Position numbers and translations under genes: made by a program. Shown here in pieces: positions 27,901-37,453 of a stretch of 64,000 bases of DNA. The DNA is from Bacillus andreraoultii (lineage in GTDB: Bacteria > Bacillota > Bacilli > Bacillales > Caldibacillaceae): positions 2,776,785 through 2,840,784 of the forward strand of contig NZ_LN868937.1 of assembly GCF_001244735.1 (NCBI RefSeq). The letters run 5' to 3'. The notes beneath the pieces are model-generated. The model made no database searches. It saw only the letters and a program-made list of their open reading frames with translations, and was not told the DNA's origin. How positions within the stretch are numbered: the first letter of the stretch is position 1; each line of letters begins with the position of its first letter.

Positions 27901-29319
27901 TTAACTTGCTTTCGATTCTTGGTTTTGATTGTCCAACATTTTATCGGAATAGCCGAACATCCATGTTAATACAAAGGCTGTTGCAATGGCAACGATATTC
28001 ACTAATAAATAAAGGAAGATTTGACCGTTTAAATAAAGAAGTGTTCCTGGAATAACAGTAATAGCCATTCCGGTTGCTTTTAGTCCGAGAATTGCTGAAA
28101 GAAAACCACCAACGCCACCACCAATTAATCCCATAATAAACGGTTTAAAATAACGTAAATTAACACCGAAAATGGCGGGTTCTGTAATACCTAGAAATGC
28201 GGAGAATGAAGATGGTAATGCTAATGCTTTTAATTTTGGTGATTTTGTTTTCAAACCAACTGCAAGAGCTGCCCCACCTTGAGCCGCAACAGAACAGGTA
28301 ATAATCGCATTGTACGGGTTATTCCCAAACGCCTCGAGTAATTGGATTTCAAGCATATTAAAGATATGATGCACACCTGTTACGACAATTAATTGGTTTA
28401 ATCCACCAATAATCAGTCCGCTAATCCCTAATGGCCACTCTAGAATTGACTTAAAGACTGTTAATATAACATTTTCTGCTGAATGGAAAATGGGTCCGAT
28501 AAGAAATAAAGCAAGCGTAATCATTACTAAGAGTGTTAAAAACGGCGTGATAATTAAATCTAACGCTTCTGGTACACGCTTACGAATCCATCGTTCTAAT
28601 TTTGCCCCGACAATCCCTGCGATGAACGCTGGTAAGACAGAGCCTTGATAACCAACGACCGGAATAAAACCTAGGAACATTAACGGACTTGCATCACCAC
28701 CAGCAACGGCATACGCATTCGGTAACGCTGGATTGACAAGCATTAAACCAAGTACAAGACCAATCACAGGGCTACCACCAAACACACGGAATGTAGACCA
28801 AGCAACAAGTGCTGGTAGGAAGGCAAATGCGGTATCGGTTAAAACTTCAGTAATTAAAATAAAGTTTTGTGAAATATCATCAGGTGTCAAACCAAACAAA
28901 CCTAAAATTTCATCTTGCATGACAAGACCGCGTAACCCCATAAATAAGCCGGTTGCAACAAGGACTGGAATAATTGGAACAAATACATCACCAAATGTAC
29001 GAATTGCCCGTTGGAATTTACTCCCACTCTTTGCAGCCTCTTGTGCTTGTTCCGCTTTTGTCGTACCACTAACACCTAATTTCATTGCCTCTTCATACAT
29101 CCGGTTTACAGTCCCAGTTCCAAAAATAACTTGATATTGCCCCGAATTGAAGAACGCTCCTTTCACTTTATCAAGATTCTCCACTCTTTGTTGATCAATT
29201 TTCTCTTTATCTTTAACCATGATGCGAAGACGTGTTGCACAGTGGGCAGCAGATATAATATTGTCTTTCCCACCAATTGCATCGATTAACTCTTTAACAA
29301 TTTTACTGTTTTCAGACAT
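27901..29319 (-). CDS. scrA: Sucrose-specific PTS enzyme IIBC
   Basis: A 472-residue PTS transporter. The N-terminal EIIB domain has the phosphorylated Cys27 in SAAHCATRLRIMVK. The rest is an EIIC domain of the glucose-glucoside superfamily with about ten membrane segments, including VTGVHHIFNMLEIQLL and FLGITEPAIFGVNLRY, the substrate-binding GITEP loop. There is no EIIA domain, so a general EIIA such as the glucose enzyme must donate phosphate. It imports sucrose as sucrose 6-phosphate for ScrB. Expression should be under ScrR, whose operator-like sites lie just upstream. Confidence 0.9.
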   Translation of the reverse strand: MSENSKIVKELIDAIGGKDNIISAAHCATRLRIMVKDKEKIDQQRVENLDKVKGAFFNSGQYQVIFGTGTVNRMYEEAMKLGVSGTTKAEQAQEAAKSGSKFQRAIRTFGDVFVPIIPVLVATGLFMGLRGLVMQDEILGLFGLTPDDISQNFILITEVLTDTAFAFLPALVAWSTFRVFGGSPVIGLVLGLMLVNPALPNAYAVAGGDASPLMFLGFIPVVGYQGSVLPAFIAGIVGAKLERWIRKRVPEALDLIITPFLTLLVMITLALFLIGPIFHSAENVILTVFKSILEWPLGISGLIIGGLNQLIVVTGVHHIFNMLEIQLLEAFGNNPYNAIITCSVAAQGGAALAVGLKTKSPKLKALALPSSFSAFLGITEPAIFGVNLRYFKPFIMGLIGGGVGGFLSAILGLKATGMAITVIPGTLLYLNGQIFLYLLVNIVAIATAFVLTWMFGYSDKMLDNQNQESKAS

Positions 29320-29428
29320 TCTTTTTCACTCCTTATTCATTAGGTTTGCAGTTCAACCTTCACTTATTTAAAATCCATTATCCATGGTATGACTTGGGGT
29401 ATAATTGTACATATTTGTTTCTTGTTGT

Positions 29429-29440
29429 GGAATCGATTCC
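29429..29440. promoter_or_regulatory. ScrR-type operator 1
   Basis: GGAATCGATTCC is a perfect 12-base palindrome about 110 bases upstream of scrA. Confidence 0.7.
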
Positions 29441-29489
29441 TTAAAGTTGATAAAAAAAGAGTTTATAAAACTAGTAAGTAATCCTCTTC

Positions 29490-29503
29490 TGGAATCGATT
29501 ACA
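29490..29503. promoter_or_regulatory. ScrR-type operator 2
   Basis: TGGAATCGATTACA matches the perfect site with one mismatched half. Together with the other two it gives three sites at roughly 60-base spacing. Confidence 0.65.
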
Positions 29504-29545
29504 TATAAGAGAAAAAAGAGCAGGATTATGATAATCCCGTTTTTA

Positions 29546-29560
29546 TGAAATCGATTCCAG
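29546..29560. promoter_or_regulatory. ScrR-type operator 3
   Basis: TGAAATCGATTCCAG, just after the scrR stop codon. Between sites 2 and 3 lies GGATTATCATAATCC (29522-29537), a second palindrome with a T-run on the minus strand, possibly the scrR terminator. Confidence 0.6.
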
Positions 29561-29569
29561 ATGAGTTCA

Positions 29570-30559
29570 TTATATACTATTTCCCTCTCTTAGTCTATAA
29601 CTTAAAATAATTTTTTCTATTTTTGTTGTTTCCCCCTTAATATTTTTTAATAATAACTTAGCAGCCGCTTTCCCTGCCTTCTCATTTTCGTAATCAATTG
29701 TCGTTAATTGTGGAGTAACATATTGGGATATATCACTCGCCCCAATACTGGCAATACTAATCATCTCGGGGATGTGAATATTTTTTTCCTTTAGAAATGA
29801 CATGACACCAATTGCAATACGGTCGGTCGCTGCAAATACCGCCTCTGGTAACGTCTCATTATTCTTGATCATCTTTTTCATACATTGATAACCAGACTCT
29901 GTTTCAAAACTTCCAATTTCAATCCATTTTTCTTGAGCCTCAATTTCATATTCTGCTAGCGTATCTAAATAACCTCGTTTTCTTTCTACACCTACTGCAT
30001 AGTCTGTTTCCGAGACACCAATATACGCAATTTGTTTCTTCCCTTTATGAATAAACATCTCTGTTAGAAATTTAGCAGCATGGTAATCATCATTATAGAC
30101 AGATGATGCTTCAGGCATATTTTGCCCAACAACAATGAGTGGAATCTTTATTTGCTTAATCTCCTTGACAACTTCAGGAAGAATATTCGTTGCAACGAAT
30201 ATAATCCCATCAACTTGTCGATTAACAAGGAGCCGTAAATATTCAATCTCTTTTTCAACTTGTAAATTCGTTGTCGCTAATAAAATTTGATATCCTTCAC
30301 TACTAAGAACCTCATCGATCCCAGCAACAATTTTACTCGCTGTTTCTGTACTAATTCTTGGTAAAATCACACCAATTACTTTCGTTTCTTTCGTTCGAAG
30401 GGACTTTGCCTGTTGACTAGGTACATAACCTGTTTCTTTAATAACTTTCATTACTCGTTCCCGAACTTCTTCACTAACATAACCAGAATTATTTAACACA
30501 CGAGAAACGGTTGTCCGTGATACATTCGCCATTTTTGCAATATCTAATATGGTAATCAA
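29570..30559 (-). CDS. scrR: LacI-family repressor of the sucrose genes
   Basis: About 329 residues. The N-terminal helix-turn-helix reads ITILDIAKMANVSRTTVSRV, then the hinge QAKSLRTKETKVIGVILPR and a periplasmic-binding-like effector domain ending SIASIGASDISQYVTPQL. I start at TTG 30559, 6 bases after GGAGGG; an upstream in-frame ATG at 30583 lies before the ribosome site. Its position next to scrA and the three GGAATCGATTCC-like sites between them support sucrose-linked regulation. The exact effector is an inference. Confidence 0.85.
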   Translation of the reverse strand: MITILDIAKMANVSRTTVSRVLNNSGYVSEEVRERVMKVIKETGYVPSQQAKSLRTKETKVIGVILPRISTETASKIVAGIDEVLSSEGYQILLATTNLQVEKEIEYLRLLVNRQVDGIIFVATNILPEVVKEIKQIKIPLIVVGQNMPEASSVYNDDYHAAKFLTEMFIHKGKKQIAYIGVSETDYAVGVERKRGYLDTLAEYEIEAQEKWIEIGSFETESGYQCMKKMIKNNETLPEAVFAATDRIAIGVMSFLKEKNIHIPEMISIASIGASDISQYVTPQLTTIDYENEKAGKAAAKLLLKNIKGETTKIEKIILSYRLREGNSI

Positions 30560-30720
30560 AACCAGCCCTCCAATGATGGACATAATTGATTCTGTCGTAA
30601 AACTATGTATATCTTATCATATTTTTTCAGTACACGTACGGGACTTTTTAACATATATCGTTATTCAAAACACCTGTTGGCCAGAGGTTACACACCCCTG
30701 ACCATTTTTCCCTATGAAAC

Positions 30721-33700
30721 TTATTTGATAACAAACTGTGTTTTACTGTATCCTTCTTTCATCTTATTCACTTCTAAGGCAGCAGGAATGGCATTTTTTA
30801 ATTCTTGAACATGGGAGATAATACCGATCATTCGACCTGTTTGTTGCAAATCGATTAATGTATCAATCGCCTTTGTTAGAGACTCTTCATCTAGCGAGCC
30901 AAATCCTTCATCGATAAACATCGTATCAATGGAGACGCCCCCTTGGTAACTTTGGATCACATCTGCCATACCAAGAGCAAGGGATAAGGACGCATTAAAC
31001 TTCTCCCCACCAGACAATGTTTTCACATCACGAGTTTGGCCTGTATAAGAATCATACACATCAAGACCAAGACCACTTTGTTTTCCTCTTGCTTCTTGTC
31101 GTTCACTACGTTGTAAAACAAATTGTCCGTTTGATAAACGTTTTAATCGTTCATTTGCAGCCATTAAAATTTGCTCTAAAAATTCAATTTGCAAATATCG
31201 TTCAAAAGAAATCTTCTTATCATTTTGCCCACGAATCACATCATACAAATCTGTTACTGTATCTTTTCGTTTTTCTAATTGATTGAGACGTTCATTTGCT
31301 TCTGTAATTGCTTCTTTTAATGTTTGAACATGATTTAAATACTGCTCAGACTGCCTTAATGTCTCTTGTGCTTGTTCAAACGCTTGTTTAGACTTGTCTA
31401 AGTCATTCTTCAACTCGACTAGGTCCACTTTCTTTTTATCAGCTAAAGAATCATGGAGTTCTTTAATTTGTTGTTGAAGCACAGCAATATGACTATAATA
31501 CGTATCAATTTCTTGTTTTAGTTGTTTTTGCTCCACTTCAGAAAGTTTTGATTTGCGGTATTGCACTTCATCTACGAACTGCGCTTGTTGCAACATTTCA
31601 TAAAATTGTTGTTCCGCTTTTTCCCTTTTTAACGTAACCTCACTTAGTTGCTGTTTTGCATTATCCAAGTTCACTTGTGCTTTTGCTAACTCTTCCCTTG
31701 ACGACTGCAATTGTTTTTGGACAAGTTCCCATGCTATTTCTAAATCCCTTTGCTTTGCTTCTGTTTTTGTTATTTCTAGCTCTAACACGGACAATTTTTG
31801 TAGGTCTTCCGGAATCCGATTTAATTGCTCTTGATAAATAGCTTTATTCGCTTCGAATGCCGTGCTCTTTTCAAGGTACGATTTTGCTAGCGCTTCTTGA
31901 TGTTCTTCTTTTTCATTAAGATTCATTTCAATTTTTTCCAAGTTCACTTTAAAATTGTGTAGTTTTTCCTTTTCTAGTTGTAAAGAATTGACTTCCTCTT
32001 TTAGCTGCTTTCCTTCTTCTACAAACTGGTTATATGTTTCACGTACATTTTGAAGCTCAATACCAATTTGTTCAACTTCTTTTCCTTTCTCTTCCATTTG
32101 TTGTTTGACAGAATGAAACGTTGCAACGAACTCTCGATATTTATCGTCTATTCCATTGAATTCTTTTTTAGCTGTATCAAGTTCCTCTTTTGTTGGAACA
32201 GAAAAATGACCATCTGCTCGCTTCGGATGTTCCATGCTCCCACAAACCGGACAAGGTTCACCATCGTGTAAATGTGTCGCAAGAATAATGGCTTGTCCGT
32301 TCACCCAAGCAGATTCTAACTTTTCATATTGTTGTTTTGCCGCTTCGTGCTGAATTTTCTGCTCACTTATTTCTTTGCTAAGCTTATCTTTCTGTTGCGC
32401 TAAGCGAATATAATCACGTAACACAATTGCATGATTACGCAATTCATTAACCTTCTGTTGTTTATCTGGCAATGTATCTACTTTTTGTTCCATTTCTTTT
32501 ATTTGTCGGTTAATCGATTGTTTCATTTCCTTTATTTCATGTATATTGTTTGCCACTTCATCCTTTTGCTTTACTAAGCTTTGAACATATTTATATTGTT
32601 CCGTTAATTGTTGCTTTTTCTTATCAATTTCCTGTACAGTTGGTAAAAGCTCCTTATAATGCTGAAGTTTTTTGGCGATTTCCTCTCGTTCACCTTTTTT
32701 ACTTTCTTCCTCTTTATAAGTAAGCTCTACACGTTTCAATTGATCAACTACCTCATCATAACCTTTTTCAGTCTGTTTTAAACGAGTCGTTTTCTCCCTC
32801 TCGTCTAGTCGCCACTCGTTAACTTGTGTTTCATACCCTTCAATTTTACTAGCACGTTCGGCATTTTCGAGTTGCACTTCTTTCGTCTTAATGATTGGTT
32901 TCTTTGTCTCATATTCTTTTAAGAGATTCTCTTTCTCTTCTAATTTGATAAACTCCGCATTGATTCCTTCTGCTTTATGGAAAATTTCGAGCTTCTCATT
33001 GTAGGTCTTTTCAGCTTGTGCTTCTATTTTTTTATTATCGGTAATTGTATCTTCATAAAACATTTCTTCCTCATCAAGTCCTGCTAACACTTGATATGTG
33101 TTGAAGTTTTCCTGGGAAAGTGTCTCAAATAACAAGGATTCCACACGGAGTGGAAGTAATGTTTTTATATCGGAAAAATATCGATCACGCGTTTGTTTTT
33201 CACGGTTAAACTCTTCTTCAGCCAATTGTTTTTTTGCTTTTAATCGTTGGCTAATAAAAGTATAACGTTCTGTTTTAAAAATTTTCCGAAGTATCTCCTC
33301 TTTATTTTCCGTTTGAGAGGTAAGAAGCTTTCGAAATTCACCTTGTGGCAGCATAACAATTTGAATAAATTGATCCCTAGTTAAGCCAATCAACTCTTCC
33401 ACTCTTTTATTTATTTCTGAAACGATTTGCCGGTCTACACAAGGAATCTCTTCGTCTTCTATCCGCTCGTAAAATTCATATGAATCACCGGTTGCTGTCT
33501 TATTCCCTTTCTTCACATGGGGGAGCTGCCTTTTAATTCGGTAAAAATGACCTCGGAGCTCAAATTCTAATTCAACAGATGTATAGATGTCATCATCAGC
33601 AAAGTCACTCCGCAAGCATTTTATATCACTACGATCCTCTCCACTCGCAGAACCATAAAGAACAAAACAGATGGCATCAAATATTGTCGTTTTCCCTGCC

Positions 33701-33813
33701 CCAGTATTTCCGGAAATAACAAATAATCGATTTTCTTTTAGCTCAGTAAAATCAATTACTTCCCGTTCTTTATATGGACCAAACGCGGTCATCGTTAATT
33801 TAAGTGGTCTCAT
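30721..33813 (-). CDS. sbcC: DNA exonuclease subunit SbcC
   Basis: A 1030-residue SMC-like ATPase. Walker A is GNTGAGKTTIFDAICF at residues 35-50. Two long coiled coils flank a zinc hook, GEPCPVCGSMEHP, near residue 528. The C-terminal half has the signature KTLSGGEKFNASLSLALGMA and Walker B DTMFIDEGFGSLDEESL. With SbcD it forms the Mre11-Rad50-type nuclease that opens hairpins and protein-blocked ends during replication and repair. The start overlaps the sbcD stop by four bases (ATGA), giving coupled translation. Confidence 0.95.
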   Translation of the reverse strand: MRPLKLTMTAFGPYKEREVIDFTELKENRLFVISGNTGAGKTTIFDAICFVLYGSASGEDRSDIKCLRSDFADDDIYTSVELEFELRGHFYRIKRQLPHVKKGNKTATGDSYEFYERIEDEEIPCVDRQIVSEINKRVEELIGLTRDQFIQIVMLPQGEFRKLLTSQTENKEEILRKIFKTERYTFISQRLKAKKQLAEEEFNREKQTRDRYFSDIKTLLPLRVESLLFETLSQENFNTYQVLAGLDEEEMFYEDTITDNKKIEAQAEKTYNEKLEIFHKAEGINAEFIKLEEKENLLKEYETKKPIIKTKEVQLENAERASKIEGYETQVNEWRLDEREKTTRLKQTEKGYDEVVDQLKRVELTYKEEESKKGEREEIAKKLQHYKELLPTVQEIDKKKQQLTEQYKYVQSLVKQKDEVANNIHEIKEMKQSINRQIKEMEQKVDTLPDKQQKVNELRNHAIVLRDYIRLAQQKDKLSKEISEQKIQHEAAKQQYEKLESAWVNGQAIILATHLHDGEPCPVCGSMEHPKRADGHFSVPTKEELDTAKKEFNGIDDKYREFVATFHSVKQQMEEKGKEVEQIGIELQNVRETYNQFVEEGKQLKEEVNSLQLEKEKLHNFKVNLEKIEMNLNEKEEHQEALAKSYLEKSTAFEANKAIYQEQLNRIPEDLQKLSVLELEITKTEAKQRDLEIAWELVQKQLQSSREELAKAQVNLDNAKQQLSEVTLKREKAEQQFYEMLQQAQFVDEVQYRKSKLSEVEQKQLKQEIDTYYSHIAVLQQQIKELHDSLADKKKVDLVELKNDLDKSKQAFEQAQETLRQSEQYLNHVQTLKEAITEANERLNQLEKRKDTVTDLYDVIRGQNDKKISFERYLQIEFLEQILMAANERLKRLSNGQFVLQRSERQEARGKQSGLGLDVYDSYTGQTRDVKTLSGGEKFNASLSLALGMADVIQSYQGGVSIDTMFIDEGFGSLDEESLTKAIDTLIDLQQTGRMIGIISHVQELKNAIPAALEVNKMKEGYSKTQFVIK

Positions 33814-35030
33814 GATTCTCCTCCTTCTGAATCTACTGACTTAGATGCCGCAACTTCCATCGCTACACGCTTAAATTCTTCTTGGTCTTCCTGCAATAAT
33901 TCATGGAGAACTTCTTTAAATATCGCTTCCGTTTCTTCCGTTACCTCTGTCTGTTTCACTTCTTGGTAAAATGCGCGGAATAATGATAGGTCGTCCATTT
34001 TATGACGGGCAACTTTTTCAACATTTGTATCTTCATGATCATTAGATAAAATAATTCTCCGCTCAACGTGCATCGCATTCGGATAAACAGAACGAACCTT
34101 TTCCATTGGTGATAGAACCGGTGTCTCATCTAACAAACGAACAAAAACATAATCGTCATTAATTGGATGTTTCAGTAATTCTTCCATCGACGACTCAACC
34201 GTGCACATATCCCGAATTGGTTCTAGCAACTTTTTCTCAATTGTCACATTTCCTTGTTCATCTAACTCAACGATTAAATAGCCTTTCTTATGATTTTCCT
34301 CTGATATCGAGTATTTCAATGGTGAGCCTGAATAACGAATCTTCTCATCCAATACGAAATGGGCTTGATGTAGGTGCCCTAAAGCTGTGTAGTGGAAGTT
34401 TTTGAACAGGTTGGCATCGACGTATTCCGAACCACCGATAGCAAGTGGCCGTTCTGATTCACTCGTATTTTCTTGCTCCTCCCCGTGAGGCGTTACAAAG
34501 GCATGTCCAACAAACACATGTCGCGCATTCGGATCCATTTTTGTCTCAATCGCTGCAACAATTTTTTGCATGGCATCGTTATGGGAACGAATTTCATCAT
34601 CTTCAAACAAATGCCGAACAACACTCGGATCAGCAAACGGGATAAGGTGAAAATGAACCTCACCATATTCATCATGTAAAATAACTGGTTGTAACGAATT
34701 TGAAAGTTGCCCTACGATATGATAACCATTTGCTTTCATCATCCGACTTCCGAAATGGAGACGAGTTGGACTATCATGGTTCCCGGCAACAGCCAAGACC
34801 GGTGTTTTTAACCTAAGGACAATTTCTTCTAGCACTTCATCTAGCAAATTTACTGCTTCTGTTGGTGGTATCCCACGATCATATAAATCTCCAGCGATAA
34901 TGACTGCATCCGGTTTCTCTACTTCTATCGCTTCAATAAATTGTTTTAAAACATACCGTTGATCTTCTGTCATATATACACCTTGGACGAGTTTACCTAA
35001 ATGCCAGTCTGCTGTATGGAAAAATTTCAT
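33810..35030 (-). CDS. sbcD: DNA exonuclease subunit SbcD
   Basis: A 406-residue Mre11-like nuclease. Metal-binding motifs appear in order: HTADWHLGK, IIAGDLYDRG, VAGNHDSPTRL, FVGHAFVT and LGHLHQAH. A C-terminal extension contacts SbcC. It provides the nuclease activity of the SbcCD complex and is the first gene of the pair. AAAGGAG precedes the ATG. The inverted-repeat-rich DNA elsewhere in the window is the type of substrate this complex cuts. Confidence 0.95.
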   Translation of the reverse strand: MKFFHTADWHLGKLVQGVYMTEDQRYVLKQFIEAIEVEKPDAVIIAGDLYDRGIPPTEAVNLLDEVLEEIVLRLKTPVLAVAGNHDSPTRLHFGSRMMKANGYHIVGQLSNSLQPVILHDEYGEVHFHLIPFADPSVVRHLFEDDEIRSHNDAMQKIVAAIETKMDPNARHVFVGHAFVTPHGEEQENTSESERPLAIGGSEYVDANLFKNFHYTALGHLHQAHFVLDEKIRYSGSPLKYSISEENHKKGYLIVELDEQGNVTIEKKLLEPIRDMCTVESSMEELLKHPINDDYVFVRLLDETPVLSPMEKVRSVYPNAMHVERRIILSNDHEDTNVEKVARHKMDDLSLFRAFYQEVKQTEVTEETEAIFKEVLHELLQEDQEEFKRVAMEVAASKSVDSEGGES

Positions 35031-35062
35031 TCCTGTTCTCCTTTCGTTGTAGCTAACTAGTT

Positions 35063-35518
35063 TTACCTAATTAAAATTGCTTTTATTTTTTCATAATCTG
35101 CTATAATTGATTCGATTTCTTTCGGACTTAGTTTCCTTGATTCCATTTTATCAATAAAACTTGTCCAATCGTTGCTTAAATCGTTCACTTTCGGTTCGTG
35201 GACTGTCCCATGAATGGGGATATTAGTAATCGAATCTTCTTTCATATCAAATTGGTCATTCAACGGATTATTTTCCAAAGTACTTACTACATAATCCGAA
35301 TAACCAGCCATTAAATAAAGCCAACCTTTTTGCACGCTTATATGACTTGCTATTTTTTCAAGGGTTTCTCTTGTAGGCCGATGTTCCCCTCTCTCTATCT
35401 TACTGAGCTGAGAAAAACTAACACCCGTCAAATTAGAAAACTCTCGTAAAGTGAAGCACATTTCTTCCCTTTGTGACTTAATCGTCTCCCCGAGAATCTT
35501 TAAATCCGGCTGATTCAT
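35063..35518 (-). CDS. XRE-family transcriptional regulator
   Basis: About 151 residues. An N-terminal Cro/CI-type helix-turn-helix occupies residues 8-65 (LREFSNLTGVSFSQLSKIER, then RPTRETLEKIASHI). A variable linker leads to a C-terminal helical segment (SPKEIESIIADYEKIKAILI). I start at ATG 35518, 6 bases after AGAGGTG. It lies 32 bases downstream of the sbcD start side on the same strand, upstream of sbcD in transcription order, and may be cotranscribed with sbcDC. Target genes are unknown. Confidence 0.75.
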   Translation of the reverse strand: MNQPDLKILGETIKSQREEMCFTLREFSNLTGVSFSQLSKIERGEHRPTRETLEKIASHISVQKGWLYLMAGYSDYVVSTLENNPLNDQFDMKEDSITNIPIHGTVHEPKVNDLSNDWTSFIDKMESRKLSPKEIESIIADYEKIKAILIR

Positions 35519-35766
35519 ATCAATCACCTCTATTTAACTAGTAATATACCACAACTTGTTTCATGACACAACACTAAAAGCCTTTTCTACTAGTATGTAT
35601 CCATTAATGATAGTGTGCCTTCTCTCATTTTTCTTGAAACTTTCTTCATTTCCCCCGTGGAAAATTGTATACAAAACAACTTACTGAGAATCAATCAACC
35701 TTTTAATAGTAGTAGTCGCATGGGACCAACCTAGTCTACTTTCGCAACAAATTACAGGATAAATAT

Positions 35767-35794
35767 AAAAAGACGACAAGACCATTTGCCGCCT
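35767..35794 (-). terminator. Terminator of the glutaredoxin-rhodanese cluster
   Basis: On the minus strand AGGCGGCAA pairs with TTGTCGTCT, using three G-U pairs, and is followed by TTTTTATA. Confidence 0.7.
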
Positions 35795-35803
35795 TTAGAT
35801 TTT

Positions 35804-36040
35804 TTATTGTTTTAAAGCAGATAAAATTCTTTCCGGATCAAAGCCAATGACCCATTTCCCATTTATTTCTGTTTGTGGAACTCCCATTTGTCCAGTTTTA
35901 CTTACTAACTTTTGCATCATCATCGGATCTTTTTCAACATTTACTTCTTGGAAGGCAATATGATTTTGTTCTAAAAATCCTTTCAACATTGTACAAAAAG
36001 GGCAACGTGATGTTGTATATACAGTAATTTTATTTTCCAT
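35804..36040 (-). CDS. Glutaredoxin
   Basis: A 78-residue glutaredoxin with the redox motif CPFC in TTSRCPFCTMLKGFLEQ, then the cis-Pro loop GQMGVPQTEING. It reduces disulfides or carries persulfide/mixed disulfides in the cytoplasm. AGGAGG precedes the ATG. It is the last gene of a run with three rhodanese-domain genes, which suggests handling of sulfane sulfur or persulfides rather than general thiol redox. Confidence 0.88.
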   Translation of the reverse strand: MENKITVYTTSRCPFCTMLKGFLEQNHIAFQEVNVEKDPMMMQKLVSKTGQMGVPQTEINGKWVIGFDPERILSALKQ

Positions 36041-36078
36041 TCAAATTCCTCCTGTTAATTAATGAGCTGTTTCGCTTA

Positions 36079-36378
36079 CTACTCTATCTTTCCTCCCCAA
36101 GCATTCATACCACCAATCATATCTTCAACATGATATCCAAATGCTTCAAGGATGCCGCATGCCGCTTTACTTCTATTTCCCGACTGGCAGACGACTACAT
36201 AAGTCTTGTCTTTCTCTAATTCATGTTTTCGGAAAGCCAACTCGCCTAAAGGAATATGTTTTGCTCCTGGAATTTTCCCTTCCGCTACTTCGAATGCTTC
36301 ACGAACATCAATAATTGAACATTCCTCACCATTCTTCATTCGTTTACATACTTCCTCCGCTGTTACTCTTTTTGTCAT
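36079..36378 (-). CDS. Single-domain rhodanese (sulfurtransferase)
   Basis: A 99-residue rhodanese. The active-site loop CQSGNRSKAACG has the persulfide-accepting Cys. SIIDVREAFEVAEGKIPGAK is the N-terminal hallmark and is almost identical to that of the 36843 gene, so the two are paralogues. It carries sulfane sulfur between donors and acceptors. It lies between two other rhodanese and glutaredoxin genes on the same strand with short gaps. Confidence 0.88.
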   Translation of the reverse strand: MTKRVTAEEVCKRMKNGEECSIIDVREAFEVAEGKIPGAKHIPLGELAFRKHELEKDKTYVVVCQSGNRSKAACGILEAFGYHVEDMIGGMNAWGGKIE

Positions 36379-36392
36379 TTCTTTTACTCCTT

Positions 36393-36749
36393 CTATTTCC
36401 AGGCGTTCATACCGCCTCTAACATTATAAATTTTTTGAAAACCTTGTTTCTTTAATATTTTCGCAGCCTTTGCACTTCTCATACCACTTTGACAGATAAC
36501 AACTACTTCTTTATTTTTATCAAGCTTACTCGTTCTTCCTGGCAAATCGGAAAGAGGAATATTTTTAAACTGTGGACGATGATTTGATTTATATTCACTT
36601 GGCGTACGTACATCAATAAATTGAACATTCCTATCTTGAAATTTATTTTTCGCTTGCTCCACTGTAATATTAGTAATTCCTCTATTTGATAGCAAACGAC
36701 CAATCACAAATGCTGCAATCATTAATATAATGACCCATTGTAATTCCAT
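36393..36749 (-). CDS. Membrane-anchored rhodanese-domain protein
   Basis: A 118-residue protein. An N-terminal hydrophobic helix (WVIILMIAAFVIGRLL) anchors it, and the rhodanese domain follows with the catalytic Cys in VVICQSGMRSAKAAKIL. The domain resembles YqhL/YibN-type membrane rhodaneses. It ends 14 bases before the next rhodanese gene and is likely cotranscribed. Sulfurtransfer at the membrane is a family-based inference. Confidence 0.85.
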   Translation of the reverse strand: MELQWVIILMIAAFVIGRLLSNRGITNITVEQAKNKFQDRNVQFIDVRTPSEYKSNHRPQFKNIPLSDLPGRTSKLDKNKEVVVICQSGMRSAKAAKILKKQGFQKIYNVRGGMNAWK

Positions 36750-36842
36750 ATTCTCTCACCACTTTACTTTTTTCATAAAATATTTTCTTCTCCAATAGAA
36801 AGTCCTACGAAAGGAATTTCTTAGAATAAGACAGTAATCAGA

Positions 36843-37139
36843 CTACTTCACTGCTCCTTGCCAAGACATCATACCGCCGGCTACATTCGTTACTTGATAA
36901 CCGTGATAACGAAGAAACTCGCATGCATTCGCACTTCTACCACCAGATTGACAAATGATATAATAATGCTCACTTTTATCCAATTCATTCAGTCGACCTG
37001 GGATATCACCTAATGGAATGTGTTTTGCTCCTGGAATTTTCCCCTCGGCTACTTCGAATGCTTCACGAACATCAATGATATGAACTTTCTTGTCTGCCTT
37101 TATTTTTTGTTCCAGTTCTTTTGCTGTTATTTGATCCAC
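36843..37139 (-). CDS. Single-domain rhodanese, first gene of the cluster
   Basis: About 98 residues. The start is GTG 37139 (MDQITAKELEQ), 7 bases after AGGAGG; a longer frame to 37193 runs through the operator-like site and is not used. HIIDVREAFEVAEGKIPGAK is followed by the active-site loop YYIICQSGGRSANAC. A CsoR/CstR-like operator (37163-37176) lies 24 bases upstream, and a strong promoter with a second such site lies further up. It probably heads an operon through to the glutaredoxin. Confidence 0.85.
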   Translation of the reverse strand: MDQITAKELEQKIKADKKVHIIDVREAFEVAEGKIPGAKHIPLGDIPGRLNELDKSEHYYIICQSGGRSANACEFLRYHGYQVTNVAGGMMSWQGAVK

Positions 37140-37162
37140 TCTATTTCCTCCTAAAGTTAAAC

Positions 37163-37176
37163 TACCCCTATAGGTA
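37163..37176. promoter_or_regulatory. CsoR/CstR-type operator, proximal
   Basis: TACCCCTATAGGTA has the G/C-tract half-sites and central TA seen in operators of the CsoR/CstR family of copper and persulfide sensors. It lies directly upstream of the first rhodanese ribosome site. Confidence 0.5.
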
Positions 37177-37289
37177 TATTTTATATTTTTCAAAATAACC
37201 TATTAGCTACTTGTACTAATATATCCGTACATCGCCGTTTTTACTTTTTTCACGAATACATTGATCTCAATTTAAGCTGACAATTAGGG

Positions 37290-37372
37290 TCCTTTCTACA
37301 CTACCTTCGTTTCAGCGCATCGTCCTCGAAGGGCACGTACAACCCTTCTACGTTACCTTCGTTTCGGCACAT
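37290..37372 (+). repeat. Direct repeat in the rhodanese leader
   Basis: Two 30-base copies at 52-base spacing share CTTCTAC, TTACCTTCGTTTC and GCACAT-type blocks. They lie in the roughly 310-base leader between the promoter at 37454 and the first rhodanese gene. No reading frame is evident. Confidence 0.55.
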
Positions 37373-37453
37373 AGCAATTCCTCAATCAATCGTACTCTCG
37401 TGAAGCGGATAAAGATCCCAATCCAAATAGGTTAGAGGATGATTACATAGATA

